A DNA stretch of 64,000 bases from Cydia pomonella (Eukaryota; Arthropoda; Insecta; Lepidoptera; Tortricidae): the NCBI RefSeq assembly GCF_033807575.1, contig NW_026907803.1, positions 372,001 to 436,000 on the forward strand. Reading direction: 5' to 3'. The translations under genes were made by a program, and so were the position numbers. Shown here one piece after another: positions 33,906-44,296 of this stretch. Within the stretch, counting starts at the first letter, position 1, and each line of letters opens with the position of its first letter. The notes under the pieces were generated by a model that worked only from the letters and a program-made list of their open reading frames with translations, did not search any database and had not been told where the DNA came from.

Positions 33906-34821
33906 AACTTCAAAGTGACATGTTGGTTGCCCGAATCGAGCTGCGTCTCTCAATTATACGACATACAAACGATATCTAAGTGAGAACTTATCTAAACCAC
34001 AACTTATCGTTGTCGTATCTCATTCTTCTAATCGGGCCGTTAGTCCTTAATTATGTAGACGCGGCGTTTCAACTGCCCGTCTGCTCCAATGCTAATAACG
34101 CGTAGGGTGACAAGGAAGTGCCAACAGATATTGTCCTCAATTTGTTTGGGGGTAAGTTCCTGCTTAGGATTCGGACGACGTCGAGTCAGGCTTATGAACA
34201 CCACCAATAAGAACAACAAAGTTGAGGATGTCAGCCGATTAGCCCACAGTCACGTTATCATCCCTTTTTTCGCCAAGTAAATATATTTTCTTCACAAATA
34301 CGGTGGATGTTTGCCGCATATTGTTTCAATATACAAAGGATTCGGTACTAGATTAGCAGCTCAATTAGTTCAGCGTTGGAGTTTTATTTATTTTTAGTAT
34401 AATGTACATTAGACTTCCACATAGCTACGTTACAGTCCGTAAAAAGTGATTATTACAGACATTTTCTCTTAGGTTCACTTCACAAATAAATATTTTTATT
34501 GTAAATTTAAAGGAAATAATGGTTTATTCTTGTAATAGGTAATACTTACTTATCGGTCATAGTATACTTGAAATAACGAAAGAAGAAAATTTCCTACAGT
34601 ATCTCGAACTATCGATGTTCGAAATGATATGGACGTCGATCATACTTTTCAATTGTTTGGTTGAGTTAATTATAATGCCTGTTCTACAAAGGAGGTAGAT
34701 GGAGCATTTAATTATTTTGTTTGAATAAAAAAAAATATTCGAATCCACTAAACTAGCCATTGATATTGAGTTTCCTTAAATGTATTAAGCTATTCGCCGA
34801 AGTTAACGGATAAAAAGAAAA
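33906..34821. other. No recognisable gene
   Basis: AT-rich; a 63-codon frame (34089-34280) is unrecognised. Confidence 0.35.
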
Positions 34822-35045
34822 CACTTTTTGTATATTTAGGTATAAAATATATTTCCTGTTCCAAATACTACATCTAAAATTGCAGACATTTTGTGTCGAG
34901 GTATGTCCGTACGCAAAAATATAGTAATACTAATATAATGATAATCATCGCATTAATTTAATTTCAAGGTTAAGAAAATAACATATGGAATAACAAAAGT
35001 TTAGGTCCATACTCTTAAAGCGACTGGCTCGAATTATCTGATCTT
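34822..35045 (+). repeat. Local tandem duplication, copy 1 (no SINE)
   Basis: Matches 35286-35765: shared blocks include AATTGCAGACATTTTGTGTC, GAGGTATGTCCGTACG, ATAATGATAATCATCGCATT and GCGACTGGCTCGAATT. Here the GTAATACTAATATAATG junction is uninterrupted. Confidence 0.85.
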
Positions 35046-35285
35046 ATGGGGTGATTATCTCAAGGATTTTTTTTGCGGCGGAGCTGATAATGACAGTGTG
35101 GACTAATTGTTTCAGAACGGTATTTTTTTCTGAAACCCTAACACAAATTATTATCTTAAGCCAAATCGCAAAATGTTATAAAAATTATTTATGAAAATGA
35201 AAAAAAAAAAAATTGGATTTTTCAAATCCATATTTTTGTTAGTAGTTACACATGTAGAAAAATGCTTAGTAAACAATGATGACAA

Positions 35286-35765
35286 GCACTTTGTATATTT
35301 ATAAAATATTGTTCCTATTCCCAATACTACAGCCAAAATTGCAGACATTTTGTATCGAGGTATGTCCGTACGAAAAATGTAGTAATACTAACTGATGACG
35401 ACCGGTTTGGCCTAGTGGGTAGTGACCCTGCCTACGAAGCTGATGGTCCCGGGTTCAAATCCTGGTAAGGGCATTTATTCGTGTGATGAGCATGGATATT
35501 TGTTCCTGAGTCATGGGTGTTTTCTATGTATTTAAGTATTTATAAATATTTATATATTATATATATCGTTGTCTAAGTACCCTCAACACAAGCCTTATTG
35601 AGCTTACTGTGGGACTTAGTCAATTTGTGTAATAATGTCCTATAATATTTATTTATTATTTACTAACATAATGATAATCATCGCATTAATTTCATTTCAC
35701 GGTTAAGAAAATCAAAAGTTTAGGTTCCTACCCTTAAGGCGACTGGCTCGAATTTTCTGATCTTA
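35286..35765 (+). repeat. Local tandem duplication, copy 2 (holds SINE)
   Basis: Diverged copy of 34822-35045, enlarged by the SINE at 35393-35660. Divergence between copies suggests the duplication is much older than the insertion. Confidence 0.85.
35393..35660 (+). mobile_element. tRNA-derived SINE, copy 3
   Basis: Same family as 16613 and 19525. A box TGGCCTAGTGG (35408-35418), B box GGTTCAAATCC (35452-35462), with a (TTTA)n-like tail. TACTAAC occurs on both sides (35386-35392 and 35661-35667) and copy 1 of the surrounding duplication shows the unoccupied site, so the borders are well supported. Confidence 0.93.
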
Positions 35766-37036
35766 GCTTACATAATATTAAATCTACAGTGCAACAGAAT
35801 GTAAGGCATACTTATGCTTGCAGTGTCTTCGTCTGATCAGGAGAGTGAAGATTTTAGGTGCACTAGATATTCTGCAAAATTTGCTTTTGACGTGAGAGAA
35901 GGCGGTACCAGGGAGGGTGGTAAGCCTTATTTGAGGCAGCGCACGTGACGAGAAACTGGAAACGCGACTTGTATGTCGACTCGCGTCGCCCGAATTCTCA
36001 TCAAGTCATTTCGCGACAATGTATTTGCAATCCCGGAGTGGAATCAACCGGAAGTTTGCTAATATAACCTACAATATTGCGCCTACCTACTTATTATAAC
36101 TTGATCTGTGGGGATGATCCTAAATTGCTTTCGGTGCCTTGCCTTGTTGTTGCATAGTCGGTATTAGAGTTGATACCTACCTACTTCCCGAGAGTGACTC
36201 ATCCACCGACTAGATGTTTCACCGTGCTTACGTAGACGGTGAACTATCACACCTTATACTTATGAATAAAATTGTCTTATCTTATTTCATGGTTATTTGT
36301 TTCTAAAAGGCTGGAATTAACATAATAAAGATGAATAGAACAGATCACAAAGAATTTGCATAACTACTAAAACAACTAAGCATGAAAAGTCGATTCGACA
36401 CCTGTTCGACGGGGGGTTAAGTTATCTATAGGGATAAAAAGCGCGCCGGTAATGCGCTAGATGCTCGGAGCCGGCTGCTGTCCTCGCGAATCATTAATTT
36501 TAATTCGTACCCCGTGACGCCGCTCTAATGAATTATTGGGAATCGCTGGAGTGGCCCCCCGTTCCACCCCATGTACTTCCTACAGTTTTTCTTTGGGACT
36601 TAGTATAATGTGAAAAAATGCCACGCGAACTCGCTGCATACTAATTACTTGTTGTGTAACGCGAGGCGGCCCACCGGAACTTCGCGGGCCGGGACAAGAT
36701 TAACAACTTTTGCCTCTGATCGTGATGCCACTGTCGATTTTTAAAAGCTCTCACCTTACTTCTAATCTTTTACTTCTTAAGCCCAGAAAGTATTGGCTCT
36801 CGTTTTATTGAAGGTAAGAAAATTGAAAGTATAAATTCGAGTCACAAATAAAAGCACTAAGAGTGGCTGCCGCTTATTATGCGGCGAATTTTTGGATAAA
36901 AATAATCGAAGCTCATTTTTATGCCAAATATGATTCGGCAAATGGACATTCAAACTGGTAAGTGCATACAAAAATCTGATCACAGGTTCTCCGTCTTGTT
37001 GTGGAATAGTTTTATTGAGATGAAATAACATAAACA
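35766..37036. other. No recognisable gene
   Basis: Includes moderately GC-rich parts near 36440-36560 and 36650-36700. The 86-codon minus frame (36777-37037) is unrecognised. Nothing supportable. Confidence 0.35.
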
Positions 37037-37041
37037 ATGCG
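37037..37041. repeat. Target-site duplication of the BEL/Pao element, left copy
   Basis: ATGCG directly precedes the left LTR and recurs at 45480-45484 directly after the right LTR. Five bases fits BEL/Pao integration. Confidence 0.9.
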
Positions 37042-38224
37042 TATAGCAGCCCGCGGCGCTATATCAGCCGACGATAGCTCAATGGAGAAGGCACCGGGCT
37101 GTCGCCACCACTCCTACTGCCAAGACCGTGACCACGGCCCTCTACGTCGCCGCGTGAAGAGGAGCGAATACGATGCGCGAGGAGATAGCTAAATAAACTA
37201 CTGTTACGCACAAAGCTGACTTTTATTACACGCGATACAAAGGTATAAAAATACTCCTACAATCCCTACTACGCGATTGAACCGCTTCTGGTTCTCTTCC
37301 GGTTGGTTTCTTCTTGAGGCTTCTGGTTGCTGGATCACTCGACGACTGACTACGATTTCACTCCGTTCCTTCCTCGCTTATATACGAATCTCGTAGAAAA
37401 GGAACACCCTTACGATAAGGAGATAAGACGCGTTTCGATTCGTTCTGAATCAAGCCCTCTGATTGGTCGGTTACTTGATTCGGCTTTGTTCGTGTTATCT
37501 CGTTATCGTTTACATCACTATAATTCTCACAAATATCTAATTATTGACTTAAATATTGCATAACACGCTAACTCGGTTACTAGGTCAGTGAAACAAAACA
37601 ATAACACCTGTCCGACTCGCTTACTTCACGAATACAAAGCCTATTGTTCGCCCGCGCTCGGAACAATAGCCCGTTTCTCGACGGTTTACGGTATGCTATT
37701 ATCTAATAGCTAGGATTACGATAATATGACCTATATTAGGGTGTTAAGCAATTCACGCTCTACGATTATATGTAACATTCATTAGTCTAATTAAAGTAAT
37801 TACTGCGATAATAACCTAAATATGTACGTCTCATAGTACAACTGAGCGTAATCGAATTCTGTACGGGAAATTGACTGACCAATCACGATCGAGATTTTCT
37901 GTCTCGCTGTTTTTTACCTTTCCTTGTCTTTATTTGCGTGTGATTGGCTGTAATTATGAACCAATGAATAAGTTTTCTTTATTTTCTTATTCCTTCGTTC
38001 ATCTCGCTCTTCGAATAAGGATTTGGGATTTAGGGTTTGCGTGACCTAAATATCGAATAATATCTGATATACCTAACGATTACATACTCTTATGTCTAAT
38101 AACAATCTAATTATATATCTGCCCTACCTAACGGATAAAATCTTTATTTCGAATACAGCCTTAATCGTATTTAAACTTAACTAATCTTAGCGTCATCTAA
38201 GGTTTTTCAGTCGCGTCGCTAACA
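37042..38224 (-). repeat. 3' LTR of BEL/Pao element
   Basis: Downstream LTR, 1183 bp, same orientation and apparently identical to the 5' LTR. Its first sense bases, TGTTAG, supply the last residue codon (TGT, Cys) and the stop (TAG) of the polyprotein. The AATAAA at 37222-37227 is the likely polyadenylation signal of the genomic transcript. Confidence 0.95.
37222..37227 (-). terminator. Putative polyadenylation signal in the 3' LTR
   Basis: AATAAA on the sense strand, about 120 bp downstream of the position matching the putative initiator. Its order relative to that start (start, then signal) is what an LTR element needs. Confidence 0.4.
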
Positions 38225-41200
38225 TTTTGTCCCCGCAGTCGAAGACTCCTGTTGCATGGGTTGCGACGCGATGACCGCCAGTCTGCAGCTCGGCCTGCGT
38301 AGCGTCCCGTGCCTCGTCCTGACGTCTGCGGAGCGGACCCGTCCATCGGGGCCTGGATAGACGACCTCGACGACTCCTTTGGGCCATACGCTGCGAGGTC
38401 CATTGGGTTCAGCGATGATGACCACGTCTCCCGGCTGGATCTGTCGTCCTCCCTCGTCGGACGATTTACGTGGTGCTAACAGTGGGAAGTACTCTTTCGT
38501 CCAGCGCCGCCAGAAGTGGTCTGCGAGCGCCTGTGCAGCCTTCCACTGCTTCTTGTCGTTTTCTTCGTAGACTCCGATCATAGGTAGGTTTGCGTTGTGC
38601 AGTAGTAGAAAGTGTGCCGGTGTAAGACTTTCCTCGGATTGCGGGTCGACGTTAACGTGTGTGAGAGGTCTTCTATTAACGATATTCTCGATCTCTGCTA
38701 ATAGTGTTTCGAAGACTTCTGTTCGCGGTGCTTTTGTATGGAATGTGTACGCCATTGCCGTCTTCACGGTACGCACCATGCGTTCCCAAGCTCCGCCTGC
38801 AGAGGGATTACCAGGCGGGATGAACTTCCATTCCATCCGATGATGTAGACCGTAAGCACGTAGCTGTGGTAGCCACTGCTTATATGCTTCTCGTAGCTCC
38901 GTTGATGCCGCCTTGAAGCATGTCGCGTTGTCGCTGTACATCGTGTGTGGCCATCCTCGTCGCGCAGCGAATCGTCGTAGGGCGAGTAGCGCGCTGTCCG
39001 TCGACAAACTATGCACGCTCTCCAGATGGATGGCTCTGGTGACTAGGCATGTGTATAAACAGACCCAGCGTTTTTCTCTTCGCCGGCCTATTGTCACGTA
39101 CATGGGGCCTAGATAGTCTTGCGCGGTGTAGGTAAACGGTCGTTGATAAGCCTGTAGTCGCTCGGGGGGTAGGTCTCCGAAGGGCTGCGCTCGCGGTGAA
39201 GCTCGACGTAGCTTGCAAAGTGCGCAGTCTCTCGCTACGGCTTTCACTATCGGTCGTAGATGCAAAATCCAATAATCTTGACGTAACTGATTTATCACGG
39301 CTTCGTTATGTATGTGCGCTGATCGTTTGTGGGCTCTCTGAATCAGCAATCGAGTAAATGAGTCTCTGCCGTCCAGTATTATCGGATGTAGTGACGTGTA
39401 GAGTACTGGAGCGTTGCCCAATCTCGTTTTCATACGTAGCACGCCGTCGTCGCATAACTCTGGTGCTAGCGTATATAACTTCGATTTCCTGTCGATTTCG
39501 CGTCCGATGTGCAGAGTTCGTATTTCGTCTGGAAAGCTTCTCCGTTGACTATTCTGTATCCACATATGCTCTGCTCGCTTAATGTGTTGCACTTGTAGCT
39601 GTAGTCTCCTATTCTTGCATTTCAGCTTATCGATGAAAAGTAGCACGTAGGCTGTAGAATTAATCAATCGATCGTAATTACTGAAGCGACGTATATCGGG
39701 TAATACGCTTGATGGCTCCATTTTCGATGTCGTAGTCGATAAAACGATTCCTGACTTGACTTTCAGCTTCCTTTCAGGGAGATCTTTGGTGCGGTTTACT
39801 GTGATATCTCGGCTCGGCCACTCCACCTCGGCTAGGTAGAGAAACTGCGGTCCTCTGTACCAATCATCCTGTATATCGATCCTCCTTGTAGGCTTGCCTC
39901 GTGTAGCACGGTCTGCCGGATTAAGATCGGTCGGTACATATCTCCATGCTTGACGATTCGATTTCTCGGTGATCTCGGCTAATCGATGTGATACGAATGG
40001 CTTATAATTTCGTGCGTCGTCTTTGATCCATCCTAATAGGACTCTTGAATCCGTCCAATAAATCACTTCGTCGATGTCGTATCGTTGCTCGTTACAGATC
40101 GTTTCTGCTAACCGTACTCCGATGACTGCCGCCGTTAGCTCCAATTTCGGTACGGATAGCACCTTCAGTGGACAAACTCTGCTTTTGCCCGCTGCTAAAC
40201 TTACTCGAACCTCTTGCTCTGAGTTTTCTATGCGCCAATATGCTGCAGCGCAATATGCTTCCGTTGACGCGTCGGTGAAAATATGCAGAGTATATTTCGT
40301 AGCAGCTCTCGGTGTCTCGTACTGTCGCGGTATGCGTAGCGTAGCTACACGTTTCAGTGCATTCAGCCACTGAAAAAAGTCTTCAGCTTCTTGGTGTGGT
40401 AGCGGTGCGTCCCAATCCGTTCCTTTTGACCAAACTCGCTGAAATATTATCTTCGCGCTTATCACGAATTGAGCAATAAGTCCCATCGGGTCGTAGATTG
40501 ACATAATCGCGCTGAGTAACTCTCGTTTCGTCGGTGGTCGCTCGTGATTCTTTACTGCGTCCGGTACGCGCAGCATCTTCGTATTGTATCCTAGAGTATC
40601 GGTGCTAGGATCCCAAGTCATTCCTAGAACGGTCTGTTGCTTCTCGCCTAGATGCGTCGGTTCTTGTGCGTGAAGCTCTGGCTCGATGCTCGCTAACAGT
40701 CGCTCGCTGTTGCTCGCGTAGCCTCGTAGGTGAAAGTTTCCCTCGGCGTGAGAGTCTCGTACCTGCGATGACACTCTCAGTAGCTCGTCTTCAGTCTTGT
40801 AGGACGCCACATAATCATCCATGTAATGATTATTGTGTATATCGTAGACCGCCTCTGGATACTTGTCCTCGTTGTCGGTTGCGTTACGATTGCGCACTGA
40901 ATGCGCGAGAAACGGTGACGATACGTTTCCGAAACAAACTCTGTTTAGTTTGTAGACTTGCGGCTCCATGTCTCTTCTCGTACCTCGCCACAAGAATAGC
41001 TGGCTCTGCTGGTCTTCGGCTCGAATCTGGATTTGCAGAAACATCTCCTGTATATCTGCTACTACTGCGAAGCTCCATTCGCGAAACCTCAGTAGTATAC
41101 CCAGCAGGCTTTTTAGCAGGTCTGGTCCCGCTAAAATATAGTCGTTCAGACTATTTCCTTGACTTTTCGCGGCACAATCGAATACGGCTCTTCCTTTGCC

Positions 41201-44194
41201 TTTATTCAAATTGAAAACACTAAAGTGCGGCAAAAACCAAGTCTTGTCGGTTTGCGGTGGTTCCATAATACGCTCGGCATATCCTTTTTTCAGCAACTTC
41301 TGAATCTGGGCTTCGTAGTCCTCCGCGAAGTCCTTGTCGCGACGCATTCTCGTTTCCAAGCTATGTAATCTTGAACGCGCCATAGCGTAGCTCGGTGGTA
41401 GCTTCACGTCGTCTGACGCCCATAGCTGGCCAACCTCGTAGCGATTTCCAACTTTTCTCACGGTTTTATTAAATATGTCGATGGCTCGTTGATCGCTCGG
41501 ACTCACGTTCTCCTTTTGCGTTACGCCTAACGCCTCGATCGACCAATGTTTCTTCACTTGCTCGTTGAGATCTTCATTCCCCATACGGCAGTGTAACACG
41601 GTTTGCTCGTTCGTACGAATGATGCGTGGCATTCTACCGAAAAACGCCCAACCTAGTGGTGTTTTCATAGCGCACGGCTCGTTCTCGCCGCCCTGCCTGA
41701 TTTCCGTCGGTGTAATCAAGTGACTATAATCACCTCCGATTAACATCTGTGGTACGCCTGTTCCGACGTAGCATTCGTCGCCTAAGTCCGCCAGATGTTT
41801 ATATTTGAGTAGTTGCTCCTTATTGAGCGACTGTGACCTGATTCCTAGGCCATCTACGGTCTTGACGGTAATCTCGTGTTCGGTACCTCCTTTCGCCGGT
41901 CTCACGGTGGCCTTAACAGTCTGTGTTATCGACGTGTGCTTGAGATTCCTTATTCCTCGAATACATAACGGCTCGTCTTGACCCACTGCACCTATCTCAT
42001 CAGCAACGTCTTGATCGATCATCGACAATGTCGATCCGTCGTCGATAAAAGCGAAAATATGCGCTGTTCCTTGCGGGCCTGTTACCGTTACAGGCAACAC
42101 TTTCAACAACACGTTGTAGTTCGGGGTCGATGACACGTAGACTCGTGGGTCGTTGTCCTCTCGTTGCGTAACTTGCGTAGATTGCGTCTCTTGTGCCGCC
42201 GTCGGCTCGATCGATGCCGTAGTAACTCGCGCTACGGCCGCTCGTTGCGTAGCATGAGTCATCGCCATCGCGGTATTATCACGGAGCTCCTGCGTCGTCT
42301 CCGCGTGGAGCAGACGATGATGCACGTGCGGACAGCCTGCCACACCGCACCCTTTCGCCTTGCACTGTATTTTGAGGTGCTTCGCGTCCATGCACCTATA
42401 GCATATTCGGTTGAGTTTTGCCCACTCCCATCTTGCGCCTATGCTTTGTGCGGCTAGCTTGCGACATTCCGGCGTTGAATGATTGCCGCCGCAATACAGG
42501 CACGTCGACTTCGATGTACTGGCTTGACGCGTCGCATACGTCACCTTCTGTGCTGTGGCGTATCGACCTCCGGGTGTGGTAGCGGGAATCGGATAACGCG
42601 GCGCGGATGTATTCGTACGAGTGCCGGTCGCGCGCGCGTTCGGTGCTGCTGACGGTACCTGCGCACGCCTCGGGGCTGCGCGGGCATGACAAAACGCCAT
42701 TTCTTGTTCACTTTCCTCCATCAGAAAGTCAGCAAGTTGCAGGATCTCGGGTTCGTCGGTATCACGATGATTGCGTGCGTAGTCGCACCACCTGCTTCGA
42801 ATATGAGGCGATAACCGGTCCGTTACTTCGCGAATCAGCAACGGGTTGTCGGCGTAGTGTCTCCGATCTATATCCATAATAGTGGACACTATGTTCATAA
42901 TTTTGATTGCGAAGCTGTTGAGATCGTTCGCTGTAGGTCCCAACGCTGGCAGCTTGCGCAAATCTTCGATTGCTCTGTCTAGCAATACTTCGCTCCGACC
43001 AAACTGCTTTTTCAGTATTCGTATAATCATATCTGGACGAGTTGCGGTCGATAGGACGTGTGACACACATGTCTTCGCGTCCCCGCGTAACGCCATACGC
43101 AGTCTAGCGACGTTCTCGTAGTCGGTAAACTTGTATCTTCTCGACGTCTCGGTGTACGTGTTGTAGAAACTTCGCCACTCACTCACATCTCCGTAGAAGT
43201 GAGGTAGTTCGAAGATATCCTTCGGTGCCGGTCGAGCCGCCATTTGCATCTTCTCGAATAACTGCAACATAGACTCCGCTACGGTTCCTTCCTGAGTGAG
43301 CTGTGTACGCTCCGTGTGCGGCGTACGGGGCTCGATCGGTGGCGATAACGATCGCCGACGGTCCTCGCGGCTCGGTGAGCGACGTCGAATATGCCTCTCT
43401 TCCCGCGTGGAGCGCCTTGGAGTCTCGTAATCCGGTGGGGGCTCGTTGGCTAACCTCTTCTTGGACTTGACGGGCTCGGTTAGCGTCTTGTCCTGCGATT
43501 CGTCCATCCATGTCAGGATGCGCTGGTGTTGCGGTCCGATTTCGCTCCTATCGGATGCCGCGTCGGATTCACTGGCTTCTGCACGAATTTGCAGCTTCTG
43601 GGCTTCCAACCTCTTCTTCACTAACTCGGCTTCTAACTGCAGCTCCTTCTTCTGTATCTCCGCTAGCCGCTCGCTCGCCTCCAGCTCGGCTTGCGAGAGT
43701 CTGGCCTCGATGACGGTACTCGCTTGTGAGCACACGGACTGCGCACGGGTGTGCCTACCCGGAGTGCTCGCCTCCTTTGGAGTATCCTTCGGTCGTTGCG
43801 ATGTGGTAACGTCTTTAACCACTGTCTTCGAATGACGTAACGGGATCGGTGTAGGTCTCGCAAGACGTCGCAGGCGTTTGTTCAGGTCCCTACGCCATAG
43901 CAACATCGTATCTTGCGAGGGAGACCTCGGTGGCCTCTGGTAGACGTCGTCGATCGATAATGTAGCCGCTGCGCCTAACGGTTCCGCACTAGCAGCTCGA
44001 TGGGTGACCGCTGCCGCGTCGGCCGACTCGCCAGGGGGGAGGGGAGGGCGCTCCGCGTCGGCGTCCTCAGTCCTCTCAGCGTGTTCGCGGGCAACCTCAC
44101 GATGTTGGGCCGCCGCCGCGCCTTCTTCTAGGAAACGCTGCCTGTCTTCGTCGCTCTGTACCGACGTAGCCTTCTTGGTCCGAATTATCGGCAT
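38219..44194 (-). CDS. BEL/Pao Gag-Pol polyprotein, intact
   Basis: A single 1991-residue frame encodes the structural and replication proteins of the element. Residues about 163-210 are charged and likely coiled coil. A Gag domain of the DUF1759 type starts near 325 (FELPHFYGDVSEW). Zinc knuckles follow at 565-577 (C-X2-C-X3-H-X4-C) and 598-611 (C-X2-C-X4-H-X4-C). An aspartic protease motif, FIDDGS, lies at 716-721. The reverse transcriptase has D1047 and YMDD at 1124-1127. RNase H shows D1308, E1352 and D1382. The integrase has an HHCC zinc motif (H1622, H1627, C1657, C1660) and catalytic D1693, D1755 and E1804. The tail from about 1880 resembles DUF5641. The start is the first ATG after the primer site, with A at -3. 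The stop codon lies inside the 3' LTR. Gag and Pol are fused without a frameshift, so the ratio of Gag to Pol products must be set by processing or other means. All catalytic residues I looked for are present. Confidence 0.95.
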   Translation of the reverse strand: MPIIRTKKATSVQSDEDRQRFLEEGAAAAQHREVAREHAERTEDADAERPPLPPGESADAAAVTHRAASAEPLGAAATLSIDDVYQRPPRSPSQDTMLLWRRDLNKRLRRLARPTPIPLRHSKTVVKDVTTSQRPKDTPKEASTPGRHTRAQSVCSQASTVIEARLSQAELEASERLAEIQKKELQLEAELVKKRLEAQKLQIRAEASESDAASDRSEIGPQHQRILTWMDESQDKTLTEPVKSKKRLANEPPPDYETPRRSTREERHIRRRSPSREDRRRSLSPPIEPRTPHTERTQLTQEGTVAESMLQLFEKMQMAARPAPKDIFELPHFYGDVSEWRSFYNTYTETSRRYKFTDYENVARLRMALRGDAKTCVSHVLSTATRPDMIIRILKKQFGRSEVLLDRAIEDLRKLPALGPTANDLNSFAIKIMNIVSTIMDIDRRHYADNPLLIREVTDRLSPHIRSRWCDYARNHRDTDEPEILQLADFLMEESEQEMAFCHARAAPRRAQVPSAAPNARATGTRTNTSAPRYPIPATTPGGRYATAQKVTYATRQASTSKSTCLYCGGNHSTPECRKLAAQSIGARWEWAKLNRICYRCMDAKHLKIQCKAKGCGVAGCPHVHHRLLHAETTQELRDNTAMAMTHATQRAAVARVTTASIEPTAAQETQSTQVTQREDNDPRVYVSSTPNYNVLLKVLPVTVTGPQGTAHIFAFIDDGSTLSMIDQDVADEIGAVGQDEPLCIRGIRNLKHTSITQTVKATVRPAKGGTEHEITVKTVDGLGIRSQSLNKEQLLKYKHLADLGDECYVGTGVPQMLIGGDYSHLITPTEIRQGGENEPCAMKTPLGWAFFGRMPRIIRTNEQTVLHCRMGNEDLNEQVKKHWSIEALGVTQKENVSPSDQRAIDIFNKTVRKVGNRYEVGQLWASDDVKLPPSYAMARSRLHSLETRMRRDKDFAEDYEAQIQKLLKKGYAERIMEPPQTDKTWFLPHFSVFNLNKGKGRAVFDCAAKSQGNSLNDYILAGPDLLKSLLGILLRFREWSFAVVADIQEMFLQIQIRAEDQQSQLFLWRGTRRDMEPQVYKLNRVCFGNVSSPFLAHSVRNRNATDNEDKYPEAVYDIHNNHYMDDYVASYKTEDELLRVSSQVRDSHAEGNFHLRGYASNSERLLASIEPELHAQEPTHLGEKQQTVLGMTWDPSTDTLGYNTKMLRVPDAVKNHERPPTKRELLSAIMSIYDPMGLIAQFVISAKIIFQRVWSKGTDWDAPLPHQEAEDFFQWLNALKRVATLRIPRQYETPRAATKYTLHIFTDASTEAYCAAAYWRIENSEQEVRVSLAAGKSRVCPLKVLSVPKLELTAAVIGVRLAETICNEQRYDIDEVIYWTDSRVLLGWIKDDARNYKPFVSHRLAEITEKSNRQAWRYVPTDLNPADRATRGKPTRRIDIQDDWYRGPQFLYLAEVEWPSRDITVNRTKDLPERKLKVKSGIVLSTTTSKMEPSSVLPDIRRFSNYDRLINSTAYVLLFIDKLKCKNRRLQLQVQHIKRAEHMWIQNSQRRSFPDEIRTLHIGREIDRKSKLYTLAPELCDDGVLRMKTRLGNAPVLYTSLHPIILDGRDSFTRLLIQRAHKRSAHIHNEAVINQLRQDYWILHLRPIVKAVARDCALCKLRRASPRAQPFGDLPPERLQAYQRPFTYTAQDYLGPMYVTIGRRREKRWVCLYTCLVTRAIHLESVHSLSTDSALLALRRFAARRGWPHTMYSDNATCFKAASTELREAYKQWLPQLRAYGLHHRMEWKFIPPGNPSAGGAWERMVRTVKTAMAYTFHTKAPRTEVFETLLAEIENIVNRRPLTHVNVDPQSEESLTPAHFLLLHNANLPMIGVYEENDKKQWKAAQALADHFWRRWTKEYFPLLAPRKSSDEGGRQIQPGDVVIIAEPNGPRSVWPKGVVEVVYPGPDGRVRSADVRTRHGTLRRPSCRLAVIASQPMQQESSTAGTKC
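38225..38240 (-). promoter_or_regulatory. Polypurine tract of BEL/Pao element
   Basis: Directly upstream of the 3' LTR in the sense direction is GCGGGGACAAAA, a purine-rich run suitable for plus-strand DNA priming. It overlaps the last codons of the polyprotein. Confidence 0.7.
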
Positions 44195-44269
44195 CTTGAC
44201 GATGTCGCACGATGGGGTTCTTCACGCAGAGTAGAAGCTGATCTCGACGGTCTTGATGGGCTGACAGTT

Positions 44270-44290
44270 AATCCGGTGCTCGAAGGACCA
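44270..44290 (-). promoter_or_regulatory. Primer-binding site, tRNA-Tyr-like
   Basis: Six bases inside the 5' LTR the sense strand reads TGGTCCTTCGAGC, which complements the 3' CCA end and acceptor stem typical of insect tRNA-Tyr. After that comes ACCGGATT, where the tRNA complement I recall would read CGGATT, so there is an apparent two-base offset. The primer assignment rests on remembered tRNA sequence. Confidence 0.75.
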
Positions 44291-44296
44291 GGAAAA

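Noticed and set aside
37327..37563. Identical 78-codon plus-strand frames in both LTRs (also 44582-44818)
   Set aside because: They are identical because the LTRs are. They are antisense to the element and have no recognised domain.
38193..44234. Many open frames on the plus strand and other minus frames across the LTR element
   Set aside because: They are shadows of the 1991-codon gag-pol frame in a GC-richer region. None shows a recognisable domain.
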